Shown piece by piece: positions 43,481-55,079 of a DNA stretch of 64,000 bases. Origin of the DNA: Sthenelais limicola (taxonomy: Eukaryota; Annelida; Polychaeta; Phyllodocida; Sigalionidae); assembly GCA_942159475.1 (NCBI GenBank), contig OW804097.1, forward strand, positions 114,712,169 to 114,776,168. The letters are read 5' to 3'. The notes under the pieces are model-generated. The model searched no databases, was not told the origin of the DNA, and worked only from the letters and a program-made list of their open reading frames with translations. Position numbers and translations under genes: made by a program. Position 1 is the first letter of the stretch. The number at the start of each line of letters is the position of its first letter.

Positions 43481-45103
43481 TTTTAGAAGAGAATTGATGA
43501 GATTCCCTTAATGTTAGAGCAAAAAAGATAGACAAACCTTCTTTATTCCGTCCAAAAACATCCAAAAACATCCAAAATATCATGCAATCCCATGCGAATC
43601 GTCAGTCTTTTGATTCAGGTGATTATTGAGCTGTAAACAGTGTTGTTATAAGCATGCTGGTGGGTATGGAATCTACTGGCAAGCAGTGTCTGATGGCTTC
43701 CCCTCCAGCTTTATTTATACTCAGGTAAACACTTAATTAATCCACATACAGGGTTCCAAGAAATATTCCGCTGCCTACCCCTTTCTTATTGGGTGAGAGA
43801 ATCCTTCTCCTCCACATGGACAGACCTCCGCCCCCAAATCATGCCAAGGTCATGCGCTGTTAACGTGTAAGATTGGATCCTCCTCAGCTTCCACCCTCCC
43901 CTCCCTCATCCAAGAGGCTTCTGCCTGCCCTTCCTTCTTACCCCTCCCCCCTCCCCCTTGATTAACCCAGAGCAGCGAATATATCAATAAGGTGGAGAGG
44001 TCAGCTCTGGCTAGCTCATCCTCCCCCTCCCAGTCAGACCATGTGTGGTGTGCATGGTCTGGCCGTGATCAGTGGGCTAATTAGCTTAGATCCCTCCCTA
44101 CAGAATGCAATTCTTTACAACAGGTCCGCTTTAATCTGGCACTGATGCAAGATGCCCTGACTGAAAACTTAACTAAACTAGACTAAAACTAAACTAAACT
44201 AACTTCCTAAAATGTGTTTTAACTTTCGAAAATGTTATTCTACCTCCGGGTATCAGCCTATAATGATACTTCTAGTATTGAATTGTATCCATCCCTATCT
44301 GCCCGCCTCTGTTATGTTAACAGTGAGTGATTTCAACACAGTGGCTATGTTTTCATTTGGCGCATACATAGCTGTGTTCGTTATCCCTAGGAACACTGGA
44401 CCATGTCAACAGATGAACTGACTCGTGTTTTTGTTTACATACATTCAGACTCATACATTAGCCTGTAGTATAATTAGACCTATGTTGTTTACAAAGACTT
44501 ATAGCGCTAAAAAAATGACAAAAAGAAGACTTATAGCGCTCTCCCCTGTGTGTTAACCTAAACAACAGGGGACACAAACCTGCGTCAATACCCAATGCAA
44601 CAAGAAATAACAGATGAAGTACATACACCCAAGCATACCACTAGTCCTCAAAAAGACATAAAAAGGGATGTATAAGGAATAATACCAGGAATAAATACCT
44701 TAATATCTTTAAACTTCATTACTTTGTTACCATTTATGTTACACCAGTTATCATATATTGGTGGAGAACCCAGACAATGACAGGTAAGCATTAGTCAGTA
44801 GAGAGGTAGCTTCCATACAGGTAGGAGCTATGGTGAAGGTATAGGTATATAGCCATTAATGATTAAGATTTTAGGTACATTAATATATTATGACACAATG
44901 AGGTAGGTGGGATATAATTTGATGAACAGTGAGTGCTAACATGTTGGGTCAACAGAAGTTTGGTTCACCTTGGAGATTCACGGGACATTTGATTTGTAAA
45001 TCGTCAGTTTGAACTGAACCACCATGCAGTGAGCAAGCAAGCCTGAACTCTGAAGGAAAAAACAATTTTTCTTTCCTGAATAAAGTAGGGGTTTTTCCCG
45101 TTG

Positions 45104-45136
45104 CGTTTCAAGCACTTCTGTGTTCGTGCTTTCTTC
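45104..45136 (-). other. Hairpin module TGAAGAA-stem-GAAACG
   Basis: On the minus strand: TGAAGA, stem AAGCAC/GTGCTT around GAACACAGAA, then GAAACG. The same architecture is at 34416 and 36090. Confidence 0.5.
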
Positions 45137-46127
45137 ATATGATCAAAAACATCAACCAGAATATTCTTAATATTCATCTGACAGTCCCCGTCATAATATA
45201 AAGTGAAATATTATAGCATTATTCTTGATAGAATAACAATATTGTAAAATTCGGAACTACTTTTTAAGAGTTTGAATATTTATTTAAGTCTTATTCAGAA
45301 ATGCATCCGCCACGCTCTCTGAACTTCCTTTCTATTGTTCAAAGTATGCGCCAATGTCCACATCACTGCTATTTTAGATTCTGATCACATGGGAGAGAGG
45401 GGAAGGGACATGATCAGCAGATCAGCAAAGGGAGGGGAGGGGGTATTGATTAAGAGCGGGTGGGAGAGGGGAGGGGAGATAACAAACTGACCAGGACACG
45501 GTGACAAGGTGTGGGTCGGCTATTGGTCAGGTGTGCTGCTGATCACTCTGGCCTCATATCCAACTCATTTCATTTATTGTTAACCTGTGGCTGATTGGAT
45601 CCTTTATCTATCAAGGTAATTAATTGGGCCAGTCAGGATAAGCCAATCAGCCCAGGCCCTATGTAATCGCTGTAATCTGTCTAGTACATAAGCATTAAAA
45701 TGATTATAGCCAGCCTCTTTCTACTTGGTTCGGTTCTGGCTTTGAAACATACTTCTCTGTTTGTTGCTTTGATTCATTTCTCGCCCAACTGCTGACCCTA
45801 AATATCTATTGAAGAATGACCCTCAATTCTTCAATACCATATATGATTCTCACCTTGTTGAACTTATAGCTAGCGCATCCCATTGCAGTAGTGTTGAGTC
45901 ACTCTGTATCTCTGTATCTTGTTAACTGTACCTTAGAACCATAGAAAGGGGCTGTTCCTGTTTCTGGTGTAAATTTTTATATTTCATATTCATTATCATG
46001 TACTGTTTCCGGAAATAAATAATATACATACATACATGTACCAACAGTCAGCATAAAACGTGGTATTTGGAATATAATTTTGACATTGTACTAAGTTATG
46101 GGAGCGTCTCCAGGTAGGTCACAGAAG

Positions 46128-46213
46128 TGAAATGGTAGCTGTGCCCGGGTTCAAACCCACAACATGTCATGCCACTGGGCCAACCAAGTGCTTTAGACCA
46201 CTTGGTCACCCCA
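46128..46213 (-). repeat. tRNA-derived SINE head (Leu/Ser-like)
   Basis: The minus strand reads GTGACCAAGTGGTCTAAAGC, an A-box region typical of class II tRNAs, then about 35 bases later GGGTTTGAACCC as B box. The acceptor stem is not complementary, so it is not a tRNA gene. Confidence 0.6.
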
Positions 46214-46774
46214 CATTTTATGTTCTTATAACCATGCAGGGCTTCAAAGTTTCCACAAGAAACACATTTGTATAACTTCTATCGGTGGTATGAAAAAGAC
46301 TTGTAGAGGGAATGATGCTAACCTAGAAATACATTCTTCTCTGGCACATTGTTTCCGTTTGCTAGTTTCTCCCGGTAAAACTTTCTAGGATCTGCAACTC
46401 CTATGATCTGAAAAAGAAATGATGATCAATATAAATTCAACTCAGATAATAAGCATGCCAGGATATATATGTGAATGTCTTAGGCGTTCAGATCTGGTGA
46501 AATATACTTCCCCCAAATAAATATCTCTTGCAGCGGTAACTTTCTGGATGACATATGACTAATCCGCTTTGAAAGAAGCGCACCATTGGCCAATACCGAA
46601 ACGCCATAAACATCATACCTGATACATCAATTCAACGCAGGTACAAACAGATGTATGCTTATCCGATAATGTTTAAAACAAGTGCCGTTCCGGTCCCCTA
46701 TATAGGCCTATACCATCACTCCTGCAGCTGCACACAGGCATAGATTGTTTACTGGACACTAGGTAGGAGGGGTT

Positions 46775-46801
46775 GGGGAGAGGGGGGGGGGGGGGGGGGG
46801 G
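46775..46801. repeat. Poly-G tract
   Basis: GAGAGG then about 20 G. It lies in intron 1 of the oxidoreductase. Confidence 0.9.
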
Positions 46802-47048
46802 AAAGAGGCCAGCGCAGGCAATCAACGAATACGTTACACAGTAAAGCTCAGCACATAACAACATTCTTGGCGAATACACTACTGGACTGTGAAAGTTGTC
46901 TACTTGTTGAATAAAGACATGGTGTTTGAGGGGGGAAATAAATAGCAAAGAATCATACCTTTAATCTCTGAGGAAAATCCTGAGCATGTCTAGCGTAGCC
47001 ACCACCTCGTGCTCCGGCACCAATAACTATGGCTGGTACCTGCTTCAT

Positions 47049-47845
47049 CTAATTGTTCTGTTGAGCAAAACATCACAAAGTACAATAGGTATTTAAATTG
47101 GGTAAACATAGACAGACAGATTCATAAAGAAAGAAATTCATAGCATATGAATAGGTTGACATATGAATAGGTTGACATATGACTATTATCAGGGAGGTAT
47201 ATACAGAAGGAGTGGTCACAGGGATTATGTGTGTCCACCATATAGTTGGCAGTACTGCCACTACTACAACTAACACCAACTATTTATAAGTGTATCCGTA
47301 GTATGCTGTTAATGGAAAAGGGCAATCAAAGCTACCTGGGCTATAGGTGGTACTATAGTGCTGACAACAGCATTGTATCATCACCTGGCATGCAGTGGCT
47401 AGATGAAGTGGTGTCGTGTTCGGCTGAAAGCCATAAGGGTTTACACACTAGCTCAGCACCACACTGCCGGAATCAAAGCCTCAACACAAGACTGCCTCAC
47501 TTAGTAATGGAAAACGAATGCAAACCTCCTACAGCCTAAAAAACATCATGTGAACTCCCTTGTCATGTCCCACAAAACTTACCTATGATACTTTTTTTTT
47601 ACAAACACCCTGGTCTTCCATACCTCCAGCAATTCACTAAATAATGCCAGCAAAACCCTACAGTAAACATTATTCCAATGGATGTTAACACTGACGGACA
47701 TTTCATTTAGCCCCTAGTTGAGTGCCGTGCACATTTCCCCTTTGTGCAACTCATCCACGCAGTGATGTCCTAGCAGCGAGGATTCCACACATCTGTTCAA
47801 ACACCCTCTAGATCAGCAGTAGAATGAAGCCTGGCACTCTCAATG
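47049..47845. other. 5' flank of the oxidoreductase gene, no gene seen
   Basis: A TAG stop directly precedes the ATG at 47048. CATATGAATAGGTTGA is duplicated near 47155. No clear promoter element. Confidence 0.5.
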
Positions 47846-47925
47846 TTGGGAACTAGCTCAGTGGCTGAGTGTCTGTCTCCCACACGGAAGGTAGCACGTT
47901 CAAAACCAGCTCACAGCTGGCCTTA
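47846..47925 (+). repeat. tRNA-derived SINE head, plus strand
   Basis: AACTAGCTCAGTGGCTGAGT is a good A-box region, and GTAGCACGTTCAAAACC a weakened B box at tRNA spacing. About 150 bp of non-tRNA body follows, with GTAGGCG..CTACATGGC. Confidence 0.65.
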
Positions 47926-48620
47926 CATTTTTTCACACAGGGTGCCATGTAGGCGATATGACAGTAGCACCTACATGGCTTGGTAGGCTTGGGTGGGTGG
48001 GCTCTATGTAAACTCTACCTAGAGTGTGGGGAAGGCAGGAAATCTTTTAAATAGCCTAAGGTTTCATTATCCGCTCAAAGATATAATATCCTAGTTAATT
48101 TAAAGAGTTCTATAAGGGCTTCAAGCCTATATTACGGCCAGCCACCACTCACTGTCTGGTGGGACATGCTTTCCTGGACCATATAGTGGACACAAATATC
48201 ACTGTTTCATGTAGTACAGTTCTCCTGTGCCCTTACCATTATAATTCACCTGTCAGTGTCTGCCAAGCTGCCCTCACCACAATATTCATCTTTAACCTTC
48301 CAAATGTCATCTATATTAGCAGCAATATACCTAGTTATGTACAGAAAAAATAAATTAATAGAAGCTATTTTTGAAAAATAACAATTTTCAGCCCTAGATG
48401 ACTAATTGGTGGAATTGCTTATATATATGTACAGAAACCTAACAGCAGCTGTCCACGGGGCACCACCCTTGCTGCACTTCGGCCTTGCACACTGTCCTTC
48501 CCGGGACTGCTTACCTTATTGTGATTCCCGCCCATATCAATGGTACTGGCATGCTCCCCTGTGCCCACTCCAACCTCGAATAATCATGTCACAAACTAGT
48601 GACGTTATAAGACACATCTC

Positions 48621-50110
48621 TACATGTGGCCATTTCCACCAATTTGACAATATTTGGGCCCCTAGACACCCCCAGAATACCAAAAAATAATTTTTACTTT
48701 TATCAGTTGATTTGTTATTTTCTATCAACCTCATATATATGCACATTAAACTGTCAAGTTTGGAACCATTCTGATTATTAGTAATTTTTCTACAGGGGGG
48801 TCGAAAAATAGATCCCAAATATGAAAAAATGCCAAAAATAGCATGTCGAATAGTGGTACATATTTCTACATAAATGAGGATTTAAATTAGAAATAGATAA
48901 AACAAATATGCACATAATGCATTGAACTATTTTGTACTTGATAGGTCTCGACATAAGGATCATAACACCTTTTATTTGGTGAAAATATTCTAACTAGAAG
49001 AAAAGTTACAGCCAAATAACCATTCTGTAATGGTAATGATAATGGCAGCGGCAAGGGTGACAGGTCATTGACCCTCTGCCCACATTATTATGCATGTATA
49101 CACATTATATAACTCATTATATTTAGAATATATATAACATTCATTACCCTCGTTTACTTTTTTAAGTTAACTTGAATACTTGAATTGATTGTCCCTGTCC
49201 TGTTTAAGTATTTAGAGACAATATCTTTTAGGATAAAATGTTCTAATATTATATATATATGTTAGGGATATAATTTCTGACATTTAGTGACGGCAGATGT
49301 GACGTAGACGACGTGACGAAGACGACAAAAGCGTGACGAAGAATTTTTTTAGCATTTTCCCATGAAAATCATTTAAAAACGACTCGGAAATTATTAAGTT
49401 CAGTCTACATAGATTGCTATTAAGCAAAGTTAATAATAAATGTCAAATTTAAATTTTATTATTAAATTTATGCCTTGTAAGGCTCTAAAAAACCCTAAAA
49501 TAGGTGTGACGAAGACGACATGGGCTAGGGTTCCCACCCCCTTTTGCTGCCATGTTATTTCTCTGCTATTATTCAAGAAAAACTCAAATCAGTACATCTG
49601 ATGTTCTATATCTATGTAATCCCATGCATTCTATCATTATTCATCAAAATTTGATATTTTTTTATTTTTTTATTTATTTATTCCACCTTAGGCACACAGC
49701 GTGACGAAGACGACATGGGGGGGTACCCACAATTTTTTTTAAAAATTTTTGATGGCTTTTGGCCCAAAAATATTTTTTTTTGTATTTTTTTTTACACAGA
49801 TCATATTCACGTAACCTACTATCACAACATATACAAAAAAATGTTCAGTTTTGAAGATTATTTAGAAATTTAGCAATTCCACGGACTAATGGCTGTTAAA
49901 AAAACGATTTTTGCCTCCAAAATGGGAATGGGAAATAAAATAAAAAAAAAAATTGGGCAAAAAATGCCAAAAATGTTCCACAGGTTGGTAGAACCATCCA
50001 ATCAAAAAAAAATATCAAAATAATGATAATAAACTTGATTTAAGCCCATTTTACCCCTTTCCACGGTTGGGGGCCAAATGTTGTCAAATTGGTGGAATTG
50101 GCCATGTATG
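48621..50110. mobile_element. 1.5-kb inverted-repeat element with GTGACGAAGACGAC motifs
   Basis: The left end TACATGTGGCCATTTCCACC, then AATTTGACAATATTTGGGCC, is matched inversely by GGCCAAATGTTGTCAAATTG, then GTGGAATTGGCCATGTA at the right, about 40 bp in all. Inside, GTGACG(A/T)AGACGAC occurs four times, once with only the GTGACGAAGA part, near 49299-49343, 49505 and 49702. No ORF of note. A second inverted pair (near 48405 and 49880) is interlaced with the first. Confidence 0.55.
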
Positions 50111-51555
50111 GGTCTAAATCAGGAATGTGTACACTTGCACTTGTACACTATTCTGATGCATCATGTTTTCTTTATTAGATCACAACTGGACGTTTGAACA
50201 ATGTAACTTACATATATTATTAAGATATTGTTCTTATAAATCTAATACTAATAAATGATAGCTTAATTATTGTTTAAGTCCACCATTTATTCTTTCTGGT
50301 GCCTGCCTGACTGGTAATAAAGCCAGAAATAATCCAGTCAGGAGGACCATAACCCCTCTCTCTTCCCTTACCCCCTTCTTCCCTCTCCCTTCCCTAATGT
50401 ATCCTTTCCCCCTTCCTCCACCCTATTGTTAAAATAATACATTGTATCTTTAATGAATAATATGGTTTCACATAAGGTGGTTATAAATATCTCCACTATA
50501 GCGACATGATTATAAGCTTTGTATTTACTGTGTGGTAGGTGTGATAGCAAGGGTTGATGTTAAGGGATTCATACCAAGTGTTGCCCTGAACAGTGTTTTC
50601 CTGAACATGTTTGAAACATTTCTGAACTGGGCTTGCTAGCCTGCCTTGGATACGAATCTTATACAAACCCACATATAAAAGTAGGGTTTGGAAAGTGGTT
50701 GGGGAGAATCATTCAGAGCAGAGAATAGAATTATTTTAGGACTATGTAAAATATTGCTACTTTAAGAAGGTGTAGTAGACCGGATCTAGCTCAAGGAGTA
50801 TATGCAATGGATTATCAATGTAATTATAATAAAGAATGAATGTAATTGCTGAAGCATTCCCACTGCTCCCTAGGAGGTAGAGAGGGGCTGAGAACCAATA
50901 CTTCATCAACTCAAAGAGGTAGGAGGTCTGAGTTGAAAGGTAATTAACCATTACTCTTGCAGGACAGTCAGCATTCATAAGGACATACTTGTTACAGGAT
51001 GGTTTATGGATTCTTTTATCAGCTGATAGATTATATGCTTGTTTTGTTAAAAGGTACTAGCGATTTATACACTTGTTCTGATGAAAGTTAACTATGATTA
51101 AAGAATAATCATGAAGTAATGAGAACCATTACTTATATTAAAGGTTTATCATTCTTTTTCAAGCACACTTATTATTGAATATATATAGGATCTGACTGGC
51201 GGTGCCTGGACCTGACCACAATCTTGTTCTTGGAAGTTCAAGATCGTGTCGGAATGTATGGGTGTACATGTTTGGCGACACACAATTATGGGAGGTGGAG
51301 CGCCCTGCATGTGTGACGCAGTGTCTGTATATGAATTTTGAAATAACAAGGCTTGATAAATAAAGCCCAGCCTGTTGGTATAGTGGCATTGCTCATGTAA
51401 CTTTCTATCCAACATGTAGTTGTGTTCAATCAGGGTTCAATCTATCAGAGGACCCGGTGGATATAGTGCGCCAGCTCCATTAGCAACTGGGCCGGGTGAG
51501 AAAGCGTGAAAAGGACTTTTTTCTAATGAACAAAAGTGAACAAAGTGAAAATATT
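50111..51555. other. Intergenic, no gene seen
   Basis: It includes a pyrimidine patch near 50350-50420. No supported frame or repeat family. Confidence 0.5.
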
Positions 51556-51689
51556 ATATCTAATGGCCCGACGGAGGTTTCAAATCGATCGAGACGGAGG
51601 GTCAAATCGCACGACACCCCAAAGGGGTGGAGTGAAATTTGACCCGACGTCGAGATCGATTTGACACCGAACAGAGGGCTATTAGATAT
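51556..51689. mobile_element. 134-bp foldback element
   Basis: It is one imperfect palindrome. The left arm holds ATATCTAATGGCCC, TCAAATCGATC and GGGTCAAAT, the centre is CACCCCAAAGGGGTG, and the right arm returns ATTTGACCC, GATCGATTTGA and GGGCTATTAGATAT. About 80% of arm positions pair. A half copy is at 33119-33180. Confidence 0.8.
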
Positions 51690-51711
51690 TTATTACATAC
51701 TGAGTCATCGA

Positions 51712-51845
51712 TTTATTTGTTATATTTACCTTTATATGACTGTTTTTCTTGACGAATTATCAACACAATGTCTGAAAACTTTCGAAACATGCAAGGCAGT
51801 GCTACGCTTCAGCCGCTAAGAAGCGCAACGTCATGAACCAATGGT
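51712..51845 (+). repeat. Interspersed repeat shared with 33.8 kb
   Basis: GAATTATCAACACAATGTCT, CTTTCGAAACATGCAAGGC, TAAGAAGCGCAACGTCATGA; see 33797-33950. At both sites a part of the 51.6-kb foldback lies close by, so they may belong to one larger element. Confidence 0.6.
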
Positions 51846-53289
51846 GTTACGTTATTTGGGTCACATGCTTCCATGACAACCCAAATCACATACAAATGTG
51901 ATACGAGATTTCTAATGGCACCCCTGAATCATGCACTGGAAATCATGTACGTATGTAATAATAGTTAAAATAGCACGGTAGTCCCACCTTTAAATGTCAG
52001 GGATGCAGAAAAATAGAATTAGGCGTTCATCAAAGTTGTCAAAAGCAAAATCAACACTGACTGGTGACCTTGATCCCTATGTGCGCAAACCAGATGTTAG
52101 CTTTCCAAAGCAGGCTTACTGGAGCCTCCCACGGCCATCTTTCACCCTGGCCATCCATGGATGCTATGCATAGATCATCTTTTGAACACTCAAAACATTT
52201 TTACATGCAAAATTAGGCATGTGTAGTGAACCTGTCACCACACCAATTGCAGTGAATCAGGTCTCACCCAAACTCAGGTTCAATCTTGACATGGCAAAGT
52301 AAAACCAGACACAGTTCTGTTAGTATCACCTCTTGGGCAACCCTGTAACACCAGTGGTGTGCAGTAGTCAGTCATCAATGTCAGATTCATTGGGAGACTC
52401 ACCATTGAAGGCAAGCAGTATAACAGGGTAGTACAAGAGTAACATGCCAATATGATCTAATGTATAAGACAGGTTACAATAGCAATGTAGTACATACAGA
52501 GAAAAGGTATAACATACAATCTGTAGTAATTGTAATAGATATAACAGCAACCGGTAAAGCAGGAATAAGATGATACATAGACTTGGATAAAACATAGGAT
52601 ATGATCTACATCAGTGCCTCTAGTAGAGTGAGTTGGTATAGACTACAAGCACTGGACAGGTAGGCGACCTGGTGTAGAATAGAGTTACTAATGACAACTC
52701 TAGGTCCACTCTAAATCTACTACACATGTATAATAATCAACTTATTGGACGAGTTGACGCATGGCGCACAAGTAAAGAACGAGTTCGTATACAACGCTAG
52801 AAGTTTTGCTTTACTACATCTTGAACAAGAAATATTTGGTCTGTTTAATTTGTGTGATACCAACGTCATATAAATCAATTTATTATATGCGCATTCCATA
52901 TGAGAGGTGCAATAAGTGGGGTGCTATGAAAATATTCATATAGTACACAAACCATAAAAATGTAGTAGTCTAAAAATAGCACTGTCTCCGCGAAGCATGT
53001 CAACAAAGTGAAAGCTGCGCGAACCCCCGTGGACGGTAATCCACCTGTGATTCTGGTACTTTGATCATACAAATACATAATAAGAAGCACATCATCAAAT
53101 AGAGAAATGTCAGTAAGTATATCTTATTATCAGCTAATATTGTATTGTAATATCTTTATTCATGCTGTACGTATATACATTAAAAAGAAGGAAAAGGGTG
53201 TTTTACATATCCTATAGTATAATTAAAAATAAAAATAAAAAGCTTATGTTAATTAGAGCAGATCTTCGAGGCCACCGTCAATCTACTGC
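51846..53289. other. Intergenic, no gene seen
   Basis: No recognisable coding or repeat family; frames on the minus strand (52368-53090) show no motif. Confidence 0.5.
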
Positions 53290-53702
53290 TGTAATGCACT
53301 TGTCAATTGAAACCCCCACCCCCCCACCCCCCCACCCCCGGGGAAGTGGGGAATGGTAGGGGAATGTCTGAAAAAATATTCCCCCACCCAGGCGGAGATT
53401 TCCCTTAGTTTACAGCAATATCAACTGGATGGGTGGGGGAGTGTCCACTTCTGCCCACTCTGTACCTTGCTTTCCAAGAAAGATTTGATGATTTTCAGTG
53501 GGCAGTGGCTAGGCTAGATACAAAGTTACAAACCTCCTCCAATATACATACACACAGAGTGTCAGCTTTGAACATGACAGGGGTTTAGCACCCCCTATAT
53601 AGTGTTTCAACAGTGTCAAGTCTGAATGTGAGATGCTGAACATGATGAGGGACTATACTATCTATAAGCACCCTATACTAGAAATTTAAAAATCTTTTAA
53701 TG

Positions 53703-53732
53703 TTGGGGTTAGGGTTAGGGTAGGGGTTAGGG
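53703..53732 (+). repeat. Interstitial TTAGGG-like array
   Basis: GGGGTTAGGGTTAGGGTAGG followed by GGTTAGGG: about four degenerate telomere-type units. Confidence 0.7.
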
Positions 53733-53772
53733 CATGGTGGGAGGGAGTGGGGGAGGGCTCATGGGAGGGAAT

Positions 53773-54171
53773 TGTGATGTGTCACAGGAAAATGAGTCAC
53801 AAGTCACAAAAAAATGATTTTGAGATATCATCATAATAATTATTTGAAAAGATGGGATCAAGTGGATTCTAATGATTGTAAACAGTAGGACATCTAATAA
53901 GAATTTTAAATTGGATGTTTTTATTTCTTAAAGAAAAAGGGTTTGCAATATTTCTGGGTGGACATTTATGAATAAAGTAGCTAAATATACTCTATAATAT
54001 GACCCTAGAAATGTATGGATATATTTAATACGCTGTCTTAACATTTGGTAATGTATTCATGCTATGAGCAGGGCTAAGATATAAAATATACCAACAAAGA
54101 TATCCTATATAAGTCACTTTGAAAAATGTCAGTTTTGCTACTTGTGACTCATTTTCCTGAAACACATCACA
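53773..54171. mobile_element. Family C MITE, complete
   Basis: 399 bp. Ends TGTGATGTGTCACAGGAAAA and TTTTCCTGAAACACATCACA are exact inverted matches apart from TCACAG/CTGAAA, and TGAGTCACAAG continues the match. It is flanked by AAT on both sides rather than a clean TA. Confidence 0.88.
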
Positions 54172-55079
54172 AATATACAAAAAATTGATGTGATGCAACA
54201 CCCCTCTCACCTCTATGTCTGTGCTCACCCTAGCCCTTGAGGGTAGGCCAGGCGGTCGGGGCTCACCTAGCCATTCTTATATAATTAATTAACCTTAATA
54301 TTCATAACTATGTGCATGCTCATTCACTTGTAGTTTATGATAATCAGTTATGATAATTCATCATGATTTAAAAAATACCGGATGCTATGTCATGTACCCA
54401 TATTTTTCTTTTAAATGGTTTATTCATCACAACACTATGTAAAGTATCACACTTTATCTCAGTACATGATGAGTTACATTATATAAGTGAAATATTCTCA
54501 CAAACTATTTTTTAGAAATATTAAAATACATAGAATTACCACCACCTGCATAGTGCCACATCAATTCATGACAGACAAATTATCACTTAATATTTTAGAT
54601 ACATTAATCTTGTTCCTTTCAATCACAGGTAGGATATAAGTTTTTTTATATAAGTAATGCAATATTTTTGTCGACATAATGATGGATTTTTGCAGTCATA
54701 TTTTTGCAATAATAGTTTCTGTCTAAAAGAAATGTCCTCTGACAAAAAATGTGCCCCAGGGGGTTGGGGATTTACAGGAATTTCTTGCCCTGGGGGGTCG
54801 GAGATTTCATCAAATTTCCCAACAGGCCAAGGACATTCCCCCACATCCCCGGGGGTGGGGTGGGGGGGGGGGGGGGGGAGGGGGTTGCAATTGACAAGTG
54901 CATAAAGGTGACTTCCACCTTAGATTAGAAAAATTAACCAAGAGAGGTGAATTGTTGGCAAAGAAATAAGAGTATATATGGTGATTTGAATCACATGCAA
55001 TTTATTTGACAACTTTCAATGGCATAAGAGAGTGTACTGGCAAAGGTAAGCAACCTTCCAGTTTCATGGTAATTACCAT

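Larger units (their letters stand above)
42442..46322. other. Large intron where middle oxidoreductase exons are expected but not seen
   Basis: I read both strands for the EKP, H.LRY, RGNW and HD.DL-type motifs of the family and found none. The interval has a foldback (43357-43480), pyrimidine-rich stretches (43885-43960), a purine-rich stretch (45390-45475) and a tRNA-like block near 46130. The frame at 44212-44421 has no family match. Confidence 0.55.
36347..47048 (-). pseudogene. Gfo/Idh/MocA-family NAD(P)-dependent oxidoreductase, eight exons seen, middle missing
   Basis: Exons in transcript order are 47048-46959, 46407-46323, 42441-42361, 41547-41419, 41213-41112, 39567-39501, 39319-39219 and 36472-36347, all GT/AG. 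Exon 1 opens MKQVPAIVIGAGARGGGYAR, a Rossmann GxGxxG, continued by IIGVADPRKFY. The third visible exon has GNRCMDCVVENSCQWSAKK, a Cys-rich insert found in some members. The next two carry [14 protein letters not shown] and FDDGATVSFTMVAFTE from the substrate/dimer beta-sheet domain. The last exon has GPEESLSSHLLCFYAEKARR, the family C-terminal helix. From 41547 onward every junction keeps frame. Between exon 2 (ending phase 1) and the PEGAG exon (phase 0), about 150 residues are expected, including the EKP motif and the catalytic H/D region. No such exon is visible in 42442-46322. The gene is therefore deleted in the middle or misassembled, hence pseudogene with reserve. It would be a soluble sugar or cyclitol dehydrogenase. 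Confidence 0.75.
53290..54905. mobile_element. 1.6-kb inverted-repeat element with G/C-run subterminal regions
   Basis: AATGCACTTGTCAATTGAAA followed by a poly-C stretch at the left is mirrored by a poly-G stretch followed by GCAATTGACAAGTGCAT at the right. GGGGAATGTC-type and GAGATTTC-type blocks repeat inversely inside each end. A family C MITE (53773-54171) and a TTAGGG patch lie within. Confidence 0.55.

Noticed and set aside
46128..46213. Functional tRNA gene
   Set aside because: A and B boxes are good, but the acceptor stem does not pair and the anticodon arm is poor.
53703..53732. Chromosome end
   Set aside because: Only about four degenerate TTAGGG units with ordinary sequence and genes on both sides.
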